This document shows, one piece after another, positions 19,952 to 32,397 of a stretch of DNA of 64,000 bases. The position numbers and the translations under genes are program-made. Source of the DNA: Oscarella lobularis (lineage: Eukaryota > Porifera > Homoscleromorpha > Homosclerophorida > Oscarellidae); the NCBI RefSeq assembly GCF_947507565.1, contig NC_089186.1:1054001-1118000 (forward strand), given 5' to 3'. The notes beneath the pieces were generated by a model. That model searched no databases and was not told the origin of the DNA. It was given only the letters and a program-made list of their open reading frames with translations. Within the stretch, counting starts at the first letter, position 1. Each line of letters begins with the position of its first letter.

Positions 19952-20177
19952 AAAGAGCGAAGGAATATAGAGCAGGCGCCACTGCAGGAAACTCGCTCTA
20001 ACTGAACTTTCTCGTTGAATGGTCTGCATGCTTTGTGTTTGTTTTGTTACGTCAAATAAACGCTGATGTCTGCTGCAGCTGAACGTGTCCTCTTCATATC
20101 TTTCTGTTAGGTGCGCGTAATCTATAGCCGACTTCAGCATCCTTTCTCTCCCTATTAGAGGAAGTTGATGCATAAGG

Positions 20178-20496
20178 AACTGAAGAAGTCGATGACTAAA
20201 CGCTTGAGCGACTTCTTGGAGTGCGAGAGCGACAACGAAGACGAGAACGATCCAATCGAGATTGCTTGGCAAGGTAGCCGGGACGTCGCTTGACTTGAGT
20301 GAGACGTTGATGACGAGAAGAAGAATGAAGAGGAGGAAGGTAATGGTATTGGCTATGTAGACAATGACCAGTTCATGACTTTCATCCACTCTGTTTAGAG
20401 CGTCCGCAGGCAAGAAAATCGGAGGCAGGGAAGACAGAAGGCAAAAACAAAGGGCAGGAAAAACGCGCGCTTTGGCGAGAAACAGGAAGACTATTT
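20178..20496 (-). pseudogene. TRPC channel fragment
   Basis: The minus strand encodes VIVYIANTITFLLFILLL...SLKSSDVPA, PSNLDWIVLVFVVALALQEVAQAFSHR and the preceding cytoplasmic segment. It is very similar to the first transmembrane exon of the second TRPC gene (about 62260-61960). Similarity ends sharply at both sides, before the rest of the channel. A dead fragment, next to HSPA12-like remnants. Confidence 0.75.
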
Positions 20497-20503
20497 CTTT
20501 GCT

Positions 20504-21330
20504 TTGGGATCGACCAGAGTCGACGAGAACTTCGAGAAACTTCTGCGAAACATCCTAAGCTTCGACGTGATTCGAGAAATCAAGATAAGCGTACAGGTCA
20601 ACTGTAGCGCCTTGATGCAGCAATTCGAAATGGAAAAAATGAAGGCGACGACGGACGGAAGAACGACGATCAAAGCTTCTGCGTACGTCTTCCCAAAGAC
20701 CTCCACAAAGTTCACACCGACCTCGGCGACGGCGATTCCACTGAAACAAACTAGACAATTACAATTAGAATCACGCCAGTAAAGTACTGCATCGAGGAGG
20801 CACTCCAATGTTCAAGGCTCCGGTTATGCAAAAATGAATTAATCCCGTCATTGATCGAGTAGTCGATCATATGTAGCAGAGCTCGGCGGCAGCTTCGCGA
20901 ATTTGATCATGCTACAAGAGACGCTCAAGCGTCGTTTCGCCAATCGTGTTGAAGTCGTCGTTCCCAACCGCCCGTCGCCGTTCTGTACGACGCCGTGCTC
21001 TTTGGTCACAACATGCGAGCCATAGCCGAGCGACGATCCGCGTACGCGTACGACGTATCGAGGCTTGAAAAATTGCCTGAGAACGAGGCCGAAGCAGATA
21101 GGAAATTTCTTGTTCGGGTCGACGACGTCGTTAGGCGACGGTACCGAATGTGTCATCCAGGGCAACTGCGATTGACGTTTGGCGTCTATCGGAGCAAACG
21201 CGAGGGGAGGTCGAGTACACGACGAACGAAGGCGTGGAGTCGTGTCGTCGAATCGAGATTAAATTGAGATCGTGTCGTAGCGACGGTCACGGCTGCGTGG
21301 ACGTTGCCATGAAGTTCGGGCGAACGGAAA
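20504..21330 (+). pseudogene. HSPA12-like (Hsp70 family) C-terminal remnant
   Basis: Three pieces in order resemble the HSPA12 branch of Hsp70-like ATPases: ALMQQFEMEKMKATTDGRT (20504-20782 frame), then GGSFANLIMLQETLKRRFANRV (about 20883-20960), then after a one-base frame change near 20983 AVLYDAVLFGHNMRAIAERRS and later YTTNEGVESC. The GGF-type phosphate loop and the VLFG motif are characteristic of the family. Frame changes and missing parts indicate a pseudogene. HSPA12-type genes are often multicopy in invertebrates. Confidence 0.55.
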
Positions 21331-21349
21331 TCGAGGCGATCAATACGAA

Positions 21350-22489
21350 ATAGATTGACCCTATACGTTACCTACCGCAAAATTGCTCCTGTGGTTTAGT
21401 CTGACGAAGATCATTGGACTAACAAGACGGATCCAGAAGGCAGCGAGTCTAAGAAGCGATGTGACGTTTCAAATCCGTTCGGACCTCTCTTCACCCACGA
21501 AGACTCGGAGCGTTGCGCGATGACAAGCGCTGATACGTACGATAAACTAAGGAAGCCAGACGAGTCGCAGAAACGTAAACGCGATAAAAATTTCACCCTA
21601 AAAAAGACAATTGCCACATCAGATTTATGAATCAATATATGGTTTTTCACTTGAATGCTGCAGCTCACTATTTTTCATGAATGATTGATTTCACTCCAGA
21701 TTGGTTTGGTCTACCAGGAATGGTCAAGGTAAGACAGTCCTAATTACATGCTAAAATTCAATATTAGCGGGATTTTTATCTGTGAAGGATGGAATTCTCA
21801 GTGTCTTTACGTGTGGGCGGAAGAAAGAGACCTACGATCATTTGCCGTAGTGATTTAACTCCATTCACGGAGACGGATCATCCTTTCAAGTTATAGGCTA
21901 ACATACGAGGCAAATGAAAACCCTAAGTATTGGAAATAAAGGGCAAGATCAAGTGAATTTTCAGCGTAGAAAGCAGCCCTACGTCGTCGGCCGCTGCTTT
22001 TGGCTTTGATATATCGATGAGCGCTTCGGGGGCGAATCTTGCGAATCTCTCTCATGTTTCTACTAACGAACGACGCGGGAAATGATAAGATAAGCTTAGA
22101 GAAGACCACCTTACTGCCAGATTGCAGCGAAATACCTGCGGAAACCACCGCCTGAACGCGGATTTTGAGAGAAACAATTTCCAGCCGTAGATCCCGAATG
22201 CGGAAGCTCCCGTATTGCCCGGATTGGGCCAATCATTATCTTTCTGTTTCCACCTGAAGAAGACTGTATCAAACCATCATATGTGTGAATGAGGAAAAAG
22301 CATGAAAAAATTGGGTTAATTAAATAATTAAGTGGCCACAAAATTTGCGATAAACTAAATAAGAAATAACATCAAAACTGAGAATAAATAAAAAAACTAA
22401 ATAAGCAGCGTAAGTAGCTATATAGGACTAACTGCTACTAGCACCAATACTAGTATAATACTATACAGAGTAGGTGAAGGGTACAAACC
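21350..22489. repeat. 3' flank of the TRPC locus, duplicated at 59.4-60.4 kb
   Basis: Landmarks shared with 59400-60400: aatagattgacccc/tata, tcgtcggccgctgcttttggctttgatatatcgatgag, and agcagcgtaagtagctata-aggactaac. No gene is supported in it; short frames are not conserved between copies. Confidence 0.75.
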
Positions 22490-25400
22490 TTAATGAGCTC
22501 GGCCTATGGCAATTGTGGCTTTGCCTTGCAGTTCGAGAAACTCCGACTGAAGCTTTTGAAAGCTTGCCTGAAAGTTTTCCTGAAATTGCTGCAATCCCTT
22601 CAACAACTCTTGAGCAAATTCTTCCTGAGTGGCACCACCTGGCGCATTGCTATCACCACCACTGGACTTCAGCTGACCTGATAATGACTTTTCCTCAACA
22701 TCTACTTTTGCTTTTGGCCTTGACCCCTTATTATCCTTCCTTTGCCTCTCCGAGACCGCTTCTGTTTTGGAATGCTTCGATTTTACATCCGCTTGCAGTG
22801 ACATCATACGTCGGCGAAGAAATGAGTGCAAGCCGTCATCGTCTGATTCCTCAGACTCGCTCTTCTCCGAAACGAAGTCGACTGCGCATTCCATAACCAT
22901 CACTTCTGGCTGAACAACTGACTATATATCGGATTTTCAAAAAAAAACTGTATATAGCAGAGTTGCACACTGCTTACTAACGAGCTTACTTTTAGTACAC
23001 TGATTTGTTTGTCGAAGTGCTTCCTCAGCTTCATTAGATCTCGTTTTTGAACGCATTCTTCTCCTTCTGCTTCCGCGATCTTTTCTCGTAGCTTCCTCTG
23101 AACTTCTTCGTGATCAGCAGGATCGATGCTCGGTTTGGAATAAGTAGCCTATGGAGAAATTTTAAACAAGATTCACTATAGTAATGCGAGAGCTAGCTGG
23201 GAAATTACTTGACAGCAGTCCTTAGTGCATTGCACGTTCAATACAAACAATGCAATAAAATGAAAAATATTGATTGGGATTGGAATTGGTGACGACTTCG
23301 CGGTGTCGTGAATAATGACAGCACGAGCAAACTTCCACTCCATATCAGCATTGTCCTGAAAGAAGAGATTGCACGACAAAAGCTCTGTCAATGTCTGTTC
23401 AATTTACCTGAACTTTTTGAAACGCGTCACTTATCAAAGCGATCAGCATATTAAGCAGAACAATGACGGCAAGCACCAACCACAGAGCCAAAAGGATAGT
23501 ACCAACAGCCGTTTCCAAGTCTCGCTCGGCTTCAAAACTTGACAGATCAATCATTCCAAAGAGAGACCAGAACAAGATTTTCAAAGAAGGCCACATCCTA
23601 GAAAAGAAGCCATCAAGGAAATGAATAAGAGTATAGTAAACTTTATGCACTAGTCCATATCAATTACTGAGATTCTACGAGCAATAAAACGCTAAGCACC
23701 TACCCTGAAACGTCAACCGCCATAGTCGCGTTTTCTGGCGCTCCAAGACTCTTCACCGGTGCCGAGTAGACGCTTGTTATGCAAACGGCAAAGCCAATCA
23801 AAAAATTGAGCAAAACAGAGAGAAACAGTACGACGTCGTAGAAGATTCCGAAGAAAGACAGCTGTATGGGCCCGAGGAGTGCATTGGCTTTAATATACCA
23901 CAAAAGTCGATTGGTGCTGAGAAGAGACGCAAAGCCGAAAATATGAAACGAAGCGCGAATCACTTGGAAGCCATCGTCGACGGCGTAGTAGCCGACGAAT
24001 AGAAGAACGTAGTACGAAGTGAAAGTGAGAATGAGAAATATGTCAAGGATGTTGCTCCAGTTCGTTGCATAGTGCACCAACTTTTGTCGATGACTAAGCG
24101 CTTGAACAATTTCTTGGACAGCGAGAGCGACGATGAAAACGAGAACGATCCAATCGAGATTGCTAGGCGAGGTAGCCGGGATGTCGCTTGATTTGAGGGA
24201 GACGTTGACGACGAGAAGGAGAACAAAGAGGAGGTAGGTAACGGCATTGGCTATGTAGACAATGATCAGTTCGTCGACTTTCATAAACTCTGTGTAGCGC
24301 GTCCGCATGCAGGAACATCGGAGGCAGCACAAACAGAATGCACAAACGAAGGGTATGAAACAAGCTTTGGCGAGAAACAGGAAGGCTTTGTACGTGTACT
24401 GTAGGTTCTCAAGTTTTACTTTGCCGTACCAAGACGTCTTCACTTTCTCCTGAACGGGAACGGAGGCGATAAACTAAAATAGAACAGCATTAGACGAATC
24501 ACAACAAAGATAGGTCTACGCCAATCTCTAGAAACACAAATCGGACTCAAAGTGAATTCTTGATTCATGAGAAGTACTAGGCATAGCATGGCATAAGATC
24601 AAACCTACAGTACCATATATGCGCATGAGTAACACAGTTGATCAATCCCATGCATGCAGCTCTACGTGTACATGCTCATATACAAAGACAAGGTAAGGAG
24701 GAAGGTACCACTTCTATTGTATGCCCGAGAATAGCCCATGCATGTGCGCACATTCAGGGACATAAACTGTTCAAACCTTGACTTACCATCTTTTGCTGGT
24801 TTTCCATTCCGTACTCAAACAAATCGTCTGTAATGTCATCTTTCGTCCAATGAGCCTTATCCATCATCTCGACGGCGAGACTCTGCATACTCTTGGACAG
24901 CGACGAAAGCTCGAGGCGATGCAATTCGTCGCGCTGGGCACACTCGTGATAAAGCGTTGCCAATCGAAGCGTCATTTCAATCGGCTTCGGTGACCTCCGA
25001 ATCACCCGGGGGTCAGCGAGAAGCGTCACCTTGTCGTAAGGAAGGTCTCTTATTCTCGAGTCGTCGAATGTTGCTCCAGCCTTAGTAAGACGCTCGACGC
25101 ACATTTTCGCTTCCTTCTCAAGTGCCAGATGCAGGCACGATTGTCCAATTTTGTTCGGTTCATTGACCGGCGATTGCTTCTCAATGAAAAATTTCAAACA
25201 CTTGACGTCTCCTGATTCACACGCCAAGTGGATTGGAAGATTTCCCTCGTCGTCTCTGTCTTGAGGGCTCACGCCGCGCTCCACGGCCAGTCTCATGATG
25301 CCTAGATTCTTAGACAACGCTGCGTGATGTAAAACGTTTCGCGACTTTGAGTCGGTCTCTTTGACGTCGGCTTCGAGGTCAAGAAGAAGAGAAAACTTCT

Positions 25401-26527
25401 CAAACGACGAGGAAGAGGCACTCGCTGCTAAAATTATCAGAGGGGGTTCTGCAATTCGACTTGCTTTGTGCACAGTTGCTCCATTGTGTAGAAGAAACTA
25501 CAGAAAAACGCAAATTGTGTTTATAAGCGTTAATAAAGACATAAATAGTTAAATTTCGACGCAACCCGAGCACTATGCCTTTATATACCTTGACGGTTTC
25601 TAAGCTTCCGGATTTAACTGCTTGCCGAAGCATAGAGTTGGCGTGTTTTCTCAGCAGCTGAGGTCTCTTTTGTTCTACAAGACTGATCAACGATTTACCC
25701 TTGTCTTCAATCCCAGCCATCAGCTCGAGAGAGTTTTGCTTGTCAAAGGTCAATTCCAAATCGATGTCCTTGTCAATTAGATTTTCAACGTAGTCCATGT
25801 AGAAAGCATTTTCATATTTCAGCTGAAACAGCAAATAAAAGTTGGAATACTGTTAAGATGGGCATCTTTTATCTCATCAAAGTGGACAAATTGAGACAAT
25901 TGAATCTCCGGTTCTGCCCACTTCGACAAGAGAAAAGATTACAATACTGGGATAGGCACTGACCAGATCATGAAGCAAGGCGCTCTCCCCGCCTACGTCC
26001 CTATCGGACGACAGAAGAATCTCCAAGAGATTAACAGGGCATAAATTCGCGACCGCGGCTTGCAGGACAGAGCGATCGCTATGATCGCGTGCCGTCGGAT
26101 CGGCACCTAGATCGAGCAGCGTGTGAAGAGCTGCAAGAAAGAAGAGACACTTTTCCTATACTGCATGCATGGAATAAGCGAGGCTCTCACATTCTACGCA
26201 AGAGCGCCGTTTTGTTTCATCGTCTTCGCTCGATTTTGAGAAAGCGTCGAATAGAACGTGCAGCGTTGTCACTTCGTCCCCGGCGGTGCCGTCGCCGTAG
26301 CGGTGCTTGACATTTGCTCCGTTTTCGACGTGCAGTGCGATTCGCCTCGCTTGGCCTTCGGCGAAGTTCTCCAGTTCGTTCCGTAGGAGAGTTTGAGGAT
26401 CGGTGTCCTTTTCGACTGCCGACTCGTTCGCACCCACGGTCGTGTCGAAGTCGTCGGAGTTCGCTTCGGTTTTTGTACGCGAGATATAAGAAAGACTTCT
26501 GAGCTCGACTGCTTCTTTGCTTGCCAT
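22490..26527 (-). CDS. TRPC-type cation channel
   Basis: About nine exons on the minus strand, from Met at 26527 (MASKEAVELRS) to the stop at 22490. Ankyrin repeats occupy the N-terminal exons (SRNVLHHAALSKNL, GNLPIHLACESGD, GQSCLHLALEKEA at about 25330-25090), followed by a linker (DLFEYGMENQQKM) and the membrane exon 24443-23703. The pore exon (23600-23408) has LFWSLFGMIDL, the TRPC-like pore signature, and a last transmembrane helix LLNMLIALISDAFQKVQ. The next exon has EWKFARA, the start of the TRP-box region of TRPC channels. A basic coiled-coil exon and a Ser-rich tail (SEKSESEESDDDG) end the protein. TRPC channels are tetrameric, calcium-permeable plasma-membrane channels gated downstream of phospholipase C. 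A duplicate is at 60.4-64 kb. Exon ends are approximate. Confidence 0.8.
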
Positions 26528-26879
26528 CGATGGGGCGTTTTGCCAAGGATGTGAAGATGTGACTGACGTTAATTCGTCGAGCGGATATCACACTAACTAT
26601 TCGAGTGTTCATCCGGCATTCGATAAGAAAAACCAGTTACAAGATGTCGACTCTTGGAGAGGGATTTGTAAAAATGCATGCCAAACATGTTTCCTCACTT
26701 GCAAACGCGCTGAAATGGGCCGGATCAGATCCCTGCACGCGGTCATGCATGCACGCATCAACTATTCATCCAAAACGCATTGGTGCCATTTCATACTTTG
26801 AAAAAAATTGCCGAGGCATCTCGCTGCATTTCATCGAAAAATCTTTTTTGATTGATTGCTCAAGCGATCGACGACGGCA

Positions 26880-27160
26880 TTTCGTGTGAAGTTCGGTTCG
26901 AGGTCTATGAGTCGGTTGGCGTGGACGACGTCGTTAGGCGACGGTACCGATCCAGGGCAACTGCGAGTGACGTTCGGCGTCTATCGGAACAAAGGCGAAG
27001 AAGTCGAGCGCACGACGGACGAAGGCGTGGAGTCGTGTGACCGAATCGAGATTACATTGAGATCGCGTCGTAGACGGTCACGGCTGCGTCGACGTTGCCA
27101 TGAATTAAGTTCGGGCGGACGGAAATCGAGGTGACGGCGAAGGACTACGACGAGACGCAA
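26880..27160 (+). pseudogene. Second HSPA12-like C-terminal fragment
   Basis: Contains gtggacgacgtcgttaggcgacggtaccg and the region for VTFGVYRNKGEEVERTTDEGVESC, closely matching 21120-21260. The frame shifts repeatedly. It sits head to head with the 5' end of the TRPC gene (26527), while the first remnant lies beyond that gene's 3' side. Confidence 0.5.
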
Positions 27161-27179
27161 GGCGGTCGATGCGATGTCA

Positions 27180-27680
27180 AACTGTTGATGATTCGAAAAA
27201 CAAATATTTTAGTCCAAAATAACTCATTAAAATTAGAATTATTTAAAGATGAGAGCTGACATTTTTGATAGCCCAGACTTCCCTCTTTCTCTTCATATCG
27301 GACTTGAAGCTTTGCACTCTGTCTAAAGTCAAAGGTCTTTCCACCTATCAAGCCTGTAGGTAGACTACCAGTGAGAACACCAACGATGATCTTTGTCCTG
27401 GCTACGTCTCGAGCTCCAGTAAAGAATTGACGCTGAAGGCCTCGTTTGCCGATGCCGATGAGTAAACAAAGAAGTGTGCGCGAAACGATCAGAAGCTCGG
27501 AGTGCTCTTCCAAGACGCTGAATTACAGTTTGTAGTGAAAACTATGGCGTCTTCGTGGCTTTTTACAGCTTTTGTTGCACGAACTCCGTCCATAATGAGT
27601 TGTTTAAGCAATCCGGCGACATACGTACGTCGGCGACGAAAGGCGTGCCGCACCTTTCCGCTTGCCTCTGTCGAAGCCAT
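27180..27680 (-). pseudogene. Unrecognised fragment, possibly von Willebrand A-like
   Basis: Minus-strand pieces RHAFRRRRTYVAGLLKQLIMDG (about 27680-27590) and FFTGARDVARTKIIVGVLTGS (about 27440-27380) loosely resemble the strand-helix layout of a vWA domain. The metal-binding DxSxS motif is not seen. The first piece is duplicated at 15.43-15.52 kb. Weak evidence; listed so the stretch is not read as empty. Confidence 0.2.
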
Positions 27681-28030
27681 CTAATGACAGCTGGCTTATA
27701 CTCTTCTTCTATGTCTGTGAGCGAGTTATTCATCTTCGGAAGACGCGAAGAGACCGCTTTTCGCGGTGAGTTCCAAAAAGGGGCCCCGACTGGAGGTCCC
27801 GTCTAGAGGCGTGCGTTAGAAGACCACCGCCCGCGAACTCTCATCCAGAAGAACAGAAGCTGCATCGTCGAGGTAACCAAAATGACAAAAAGGAGTAGTA
27901 AAGGGTATCGATATTGGTCTTTTTCCCATGCAGAATGATTGCGTCATCGCCCGCTTTGAGGACAGACCGGAAAAACAATCCAATAGAAAGATTCGGTTGA
28001 GTTGTAAGGCCTAGCTCAAATGCGGTGTCG
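27590..28030. repeat. Duplicate of 15.43-16.56 kb without the H2 insertion
   Basis: Continuous across the point (gttagaagac/caccgcc, about 27820) where element H2 sits in the other copy, so it serves as the empty site. Confidence 0.78.
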
Positions 28031-28193
28031 TACAAATGGCACTTTCTGCGCTGCGATCGCACGCGCCCGTTCTGATGCATGATTTCAACAAAAACGACAA
28101 TTTCGCGCACAGACAAAGGCACTACATGCAGACATACAACAAACAGAAGTCAGAGTTCGCGGGACCGTGGATCGGCTTCTCATCTCCTGCTCC

Positions 28194-28446
28194 TCACGGG
28201 CGCACTCCGCGCATGCAAACAGCGGTAGTGTAAGTTGTAAGGTTACAGTCTCCGGCGGTTAAAAGTCCACCACAACAATCGATGCATGCTCCCATTCTGG
28301 GGTAAGTTTCCTGGCAGGTGTAGGCGTATGTATGTTCGCAACACAGTGTTCGGGGAGGAATACACTGCTCCTTCTCATGATATTGGACGAAGCTGGCCCC
28401 CGAAGCAAAGGGCAGCAAGAGAGACGAGAAGAATGAACTTGTACAT
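28194..28446 (-). CDS. Small cysteine-rich secreted protein, frame broken at a G-run
   Basis: The Met at 28446 opens MYKFILLVSLAALCFG, a good signal peptide, but that frame stops about 20 bases later. One base over, the sequence reads a compact domain with nine cysteines (spacing C-x6-CC-x7-C-x8-C-x2-CC-x8-C-x9-C) ending at 28194. The frame change coincides with a run of five G (five C on the plus strand, 28397-28401), so a homopolymer error or a one-base mutation is likely. Secreted, disulphide-rich peptides of this size are often defence or venom components; no family is recognised. No gene is supported from 28480 to 29240. Confidence 0.45.
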
Positions 28447-29557
28447 GTCGCATGCAACGGTGGAATGAGGAGAAAGAGCTACTCTCTTCGCTTATGTTGT
28501 CACTCCTAGCTCCTCCCGTGCAAACGCGCGAAATCCGTCTATGACGTTGGTTACTCTAGTGGCGGTGATCTGTTTAATTAGTTCCTATTTGAAGCTCTTA
28601 TGAACCACTAGTCACTGTGGCCAGCCTGCAGCACGCTAACGCCGCAAATGAGCGAAAAAGGCTGAAAGGCGCACGAAGCGTTATGGGAAATGGGAGACGA
28701 AATGGGTTTGAAGGGGATCGTCTTTGATAAGGTAGAAAACACGGGCCTTTGGTCAGTTATATGTACTTAATTAGTAAAGTCTCAGACTGTGAGACTGCCC
28801 ACTGTGAGTCTCATTGAAATTCCTCTTCACGTGAATTGCTGGAAATTGATGATCCAGTATTTACTGGAGGACTGGGCCGATTGTTTGGACAGGTGTTAGC
28901 CGTCTGAATTGAAACAATTCGTTTCGATGATGTCATTCGGAGAGAGCTAGTGGCTAGTGGGATGGAATGCCAAAATTGACAACGCTCGCGATGCTAAGCC
29001 CTGCTGTTCTTCAAAGAAATCCTCGCATCTCTAATATTATACGCACTTGCTGAGAAAATATTTTTTCAATTTTATGCCTAATGTAAGTAAGCGTGATATG
29101 TCTTCGCGTACTGTATTGAGAAAGACTAGAGTTCATTGTGTAAGCTACGATTGAACTCTCAAAAAAGCGTTTTCCTGTTTTGCCTAGCTCTCGACGGCTT
29201 CTAGCTTCGCTCGCCGTAGCGTACGGCGCGGTCTATCGAGCATTACTCATCGTGCCGTCCGGATTGAAACGATCGAATTAATTGGCCAAGAGTCGCTACA
29301 AAGCAAACACTGAAACGCATTGACCTCATACGATCCATATATCTCGTGTGCCTTCGGGCGTACCTGTGAAACGCAAAAAGGACAACGATTGCGATTTGGT
29401 GATCGATCTTCGTTTGCTTTTATCATTGCATGCGTTCGTATCCTGCGAAATCCTTTAGAAATGGACCGTGAAAGTGTATAAACAGACAATTAAGATTACA
29501 TACGTCACTAGCTGATATACGGATGCCCGGATTCCCTGTCGCGTAAAAAAACATGTA

Positions 29558-29740
29558 TCTCCGACACCACAAAAAAAACAGGGTTACTGCACTCCACACC
29601 ACATACAACATTGAGGACGATGAATACGACAGAAATAAATAATCAACATTGCGTGTCTCTCCGACACCACAAAAAAAACACTCCACACCTAATACCACAT
29701 TGAGGATACGACGGATATAAATACTCAACATTGCGTACAA
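29558..29740. repeat. Two-copy, 100-bp tandem repeat
   Basis: tctccgacaccacaaaaaaaac starts at 29558 and again at 29658; each copy continues through ccacattgagga and atacgac...ataaat to caacattgcgt, with small indels. No coding role seen. The adjacent 29247-29556 holds only a weak minus-strand frame with two CxxC pairs (CPFC, CLLC). Confidence 0.7.
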
Positions 29741-29776
29741 AAAAGTTTGGTCGCTTTTTTTCGTCATTTCCTTGAT

Positions 29777-31110
29777 TCATTCTGAGGACAGCCTTTCATT
29801 TTTGAGGACGAGGTACTTGATTGCATTACTATGCAATTCAAATTCATCACAATTTCTGTATTGAAGAAGATCGCGTTTGAGCAGTTGACCGATTGCCGCA
29901 TCACAATCAACCTCCTTGTCGTGGAAATCCTTCTCTCCCGCTCGAGTTCGCAAAGAACTGCAATCTTCGAATCCCTTTGGATTCTCGGCGAGAAGACGAA
30001 GAATTCGATACTGATACTCTTCAGTGGGTGTTTTAGGGTGCGGCCAAACAGAAAAGACTTTCTTCAAATCGCGAAAGAACATAGACAAGACTGACTGGAA
30101 CAGGTCTTCTTGCGTTTTAATTGCTTCAGCTTCGTCTTCATCCGCCGGCTTAGGGTGAGTGGCTATTCCAAAGAGACGCTTCACAGCTGCTTTGAGGACC
30201 CCTCCTTTCTGCGACGTCGAACCGGGCTTTTTTTTTAGGACGTCAACTGTCTTCTTTAGAAGGTCAATTCTTCCACCTGTCAGGCACTTGTACACTTCAT
30301 CGACATCAAACTTTTTTCCTGCTGCTTCGAAGCTTCTCTTCAGAAAGACCTTTGCGTCCTCCTCGTCGACGTCACGTGAAAATACCAGATCCATGCGAGA
30401 TGAATATCTACATTCCATCTTTGAATCGCGAGCAAAGTTGCACCCACTGGAATCAACCAGTATCCAGTGAATCACGCCGTCATCTGAGTGAAGTTTAGCT
30501 GCCTCAAGTAACCTGTAAACTTCATTCGGCCACGCAATAGCAGTTGAAGGCTGTTCGACGAGTTTGTTGACCCCGTCAATGATGATCGTCGTCACTCTAC
30601 CGTTTTCATATTTCTTCGCCGATTTACCCAAACGCCTCAAGACATCACCAAGACGAACCCCAGACGCTAGGTCTGGCTCAAATGTTTCCCTTTGGAAAAA
30701 AGGGACCGCATTGAAAAAGCCATGTATGACTGCTTGATTCATGGAAAAGGCTTTAGTAAGAGACCAATGAAGTGGCACAGATGCGCTGACGTAATGCACG
30801 CCCTTGACTCCTTCCTTGCGCAATTCACTCACTACTTCCATCATTGCATGTGTTGTGCCTGCTCCGTGAGGCCCTTGGTAAACATGAAAACGTGACGAAG
30901 GTATAAAAGGTTGCATGATCAGATCTCTGATTCTTGCTTTCTCTTCCGATCGATCAATGTAATCGTTTTTGGCAATGTGAGTCAACTTGCCATGGGTTGT
31001 CGCAGAGATACAATATTCGAAATACGCAATTTTTGCACCGCAATAGAGAAAGAATCCTGAAGCTGATGCTAAGGGGATGACTTGGAGAGCTATGTTTATG
31101 AAAGGGTAGG
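29777..31110 (-). CDS. STAND/AAA-like ATPase with an N-terminal membrane segment
   Basis: An intronless frame of about 440 residues. It is preceded by a hydrophobic stretch (IALQVIPLASASGFFLYCGA, about 31090-31031) that may be a membrane anchor. The ATPase part has a P-loop-like GPHGAGTTHAM, a Walker-B-like TTIIIDGVNKL, a VDSSG sensor-like strand and a helical tail typical of STAND/AAA proteins (winged-helix-like RILRLLAENPKGFED). The Walker A lysine is replaced by Thr (GAGTT, not GKT), so ATP hydrolysis may be impaired or use another residue. Upstream the frame reaches a stop soon after a possible TTAG acceptor near 31115, so a 5' exon probably exists. A relative of regulatory or defence NTPases is inferred; the specific family is unknown. 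Confidence 0.6.
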
Positions 31111-31119
31111 TTAGGGGAT

Positions 31120-32071
31120 TTTCTAACGTTTACTTTCCACTAAATACCATTTAGTATCACATAGTCTTTCATTCGTTGCAGTCCATTAATAGCGCCACTA
31201 ACTGCGAAAGGACGACGTCAATTGGAAAATCCTCCTGATAGCGCACAAAACGTTGGTACCTTTCGCTTTTGCCCAGTTTTTGAAATTTAATTGCTTAAAT
31301 GTCGACGAAGGCCGCCCATTTGAGGCAGTACCTGGTACGGTAAACGAAACGTTGAGCGTCGGAGGCATCTCCTGATACCGCTCGAAAAGTTTCTACAATG
31401 TATTTGGCCATTTTGAGCAAACAGTCTTCTACTTGGTAGTGTGAGACTACTCCCGCCGCAGCCGCCCTTGAGAAGAAGCCCGTTTGACGTCAAAGCACTG
31501 TAACACATTCGAATCAATATCATAGATACATTGTATCAATCCGCTTTACAAACATATACCGATTCAGGCGAGACAAAATCATTTCAAATTTTTTGAATTC
31601 TGCTGGCCGAGTCGCACACACAGTCTCTATGAATGTAATGATCGCCGGAGATCGTTTACCCAGGGTTTAGTACGCGAAACGATCTCCGCCAGCCGCGCGC
31701 GCCTGTAATTACGCCAACTACGGCAATAAGTCGCAATAGGTCTTTCAGGGAGAACGTGTAAGTATGACATAAGTCGGCGGCGGCTGAGAAGTGGCGAAAT
31801 CGCTAGGTGTTGGCGTGTTCGAAAAGCAGCTACGCTTCGGGTCTCTCACCAGTGTATTGAAAGCTTGTTGATAGTCTACAGAACCAGGATCGTACGATTG
31901 GAGCGGTGCCGAAAATCCCAGCGTTTGGCGCATGCGCAGTGAGAAGCAGTAGAGCATAGAGCATAACCCCTCCCATGGGCGGGGATACCCTAAATGTGCG
32001 TGAATTTACATCTTTGGCCAAACGCACAGAATTCCAGCAGGTAAAAACCCAATTACGCACTATTTCATAAA
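31120..32071. other. Intergenic sequence
   Basis: No supported gene. An imperfect inverted pair (cggagatcgttt...aaacgatctccg, about 31645-31690) is the only structure noted. Confidence 0.4.
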
Positions 32072-32397
32072 CTAGAGAATGATGGCCCGGTGTTCACCGT
32101 GTTGCCATCATGCAGAGCCTCCCACCGCTTACCGTACGAGAGTGCATACCATAGTGTGACGTCATAATTTTTTATGTTGTCACATATTCACGTGGTCCTT
32201 ACAGCCGTTAGCTACTACAGCTCACTCCTACGTACATACTGTAAATACTTGCATGATTGCAATGTTTTCCTAATTAGGCGCTTTTCTGACGTAGTGTATT
32301 TGATAATGTGCTCTGTATTCTGTATTTGAGGGGGACCTATGCATGTGTACGGGTCATATTTCCTGTTACCCGTACACGCGTACATACCCACGCACAT

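Noticed and set aside
20491-20808. Minus-strand hydrophobic frame upstream of the TRPC fragment as a membrane protein
   Set aside because: The opposite strand carries the HSPA12-like segment (ALMQQFEMEK...), which explains the open frame as antisense.
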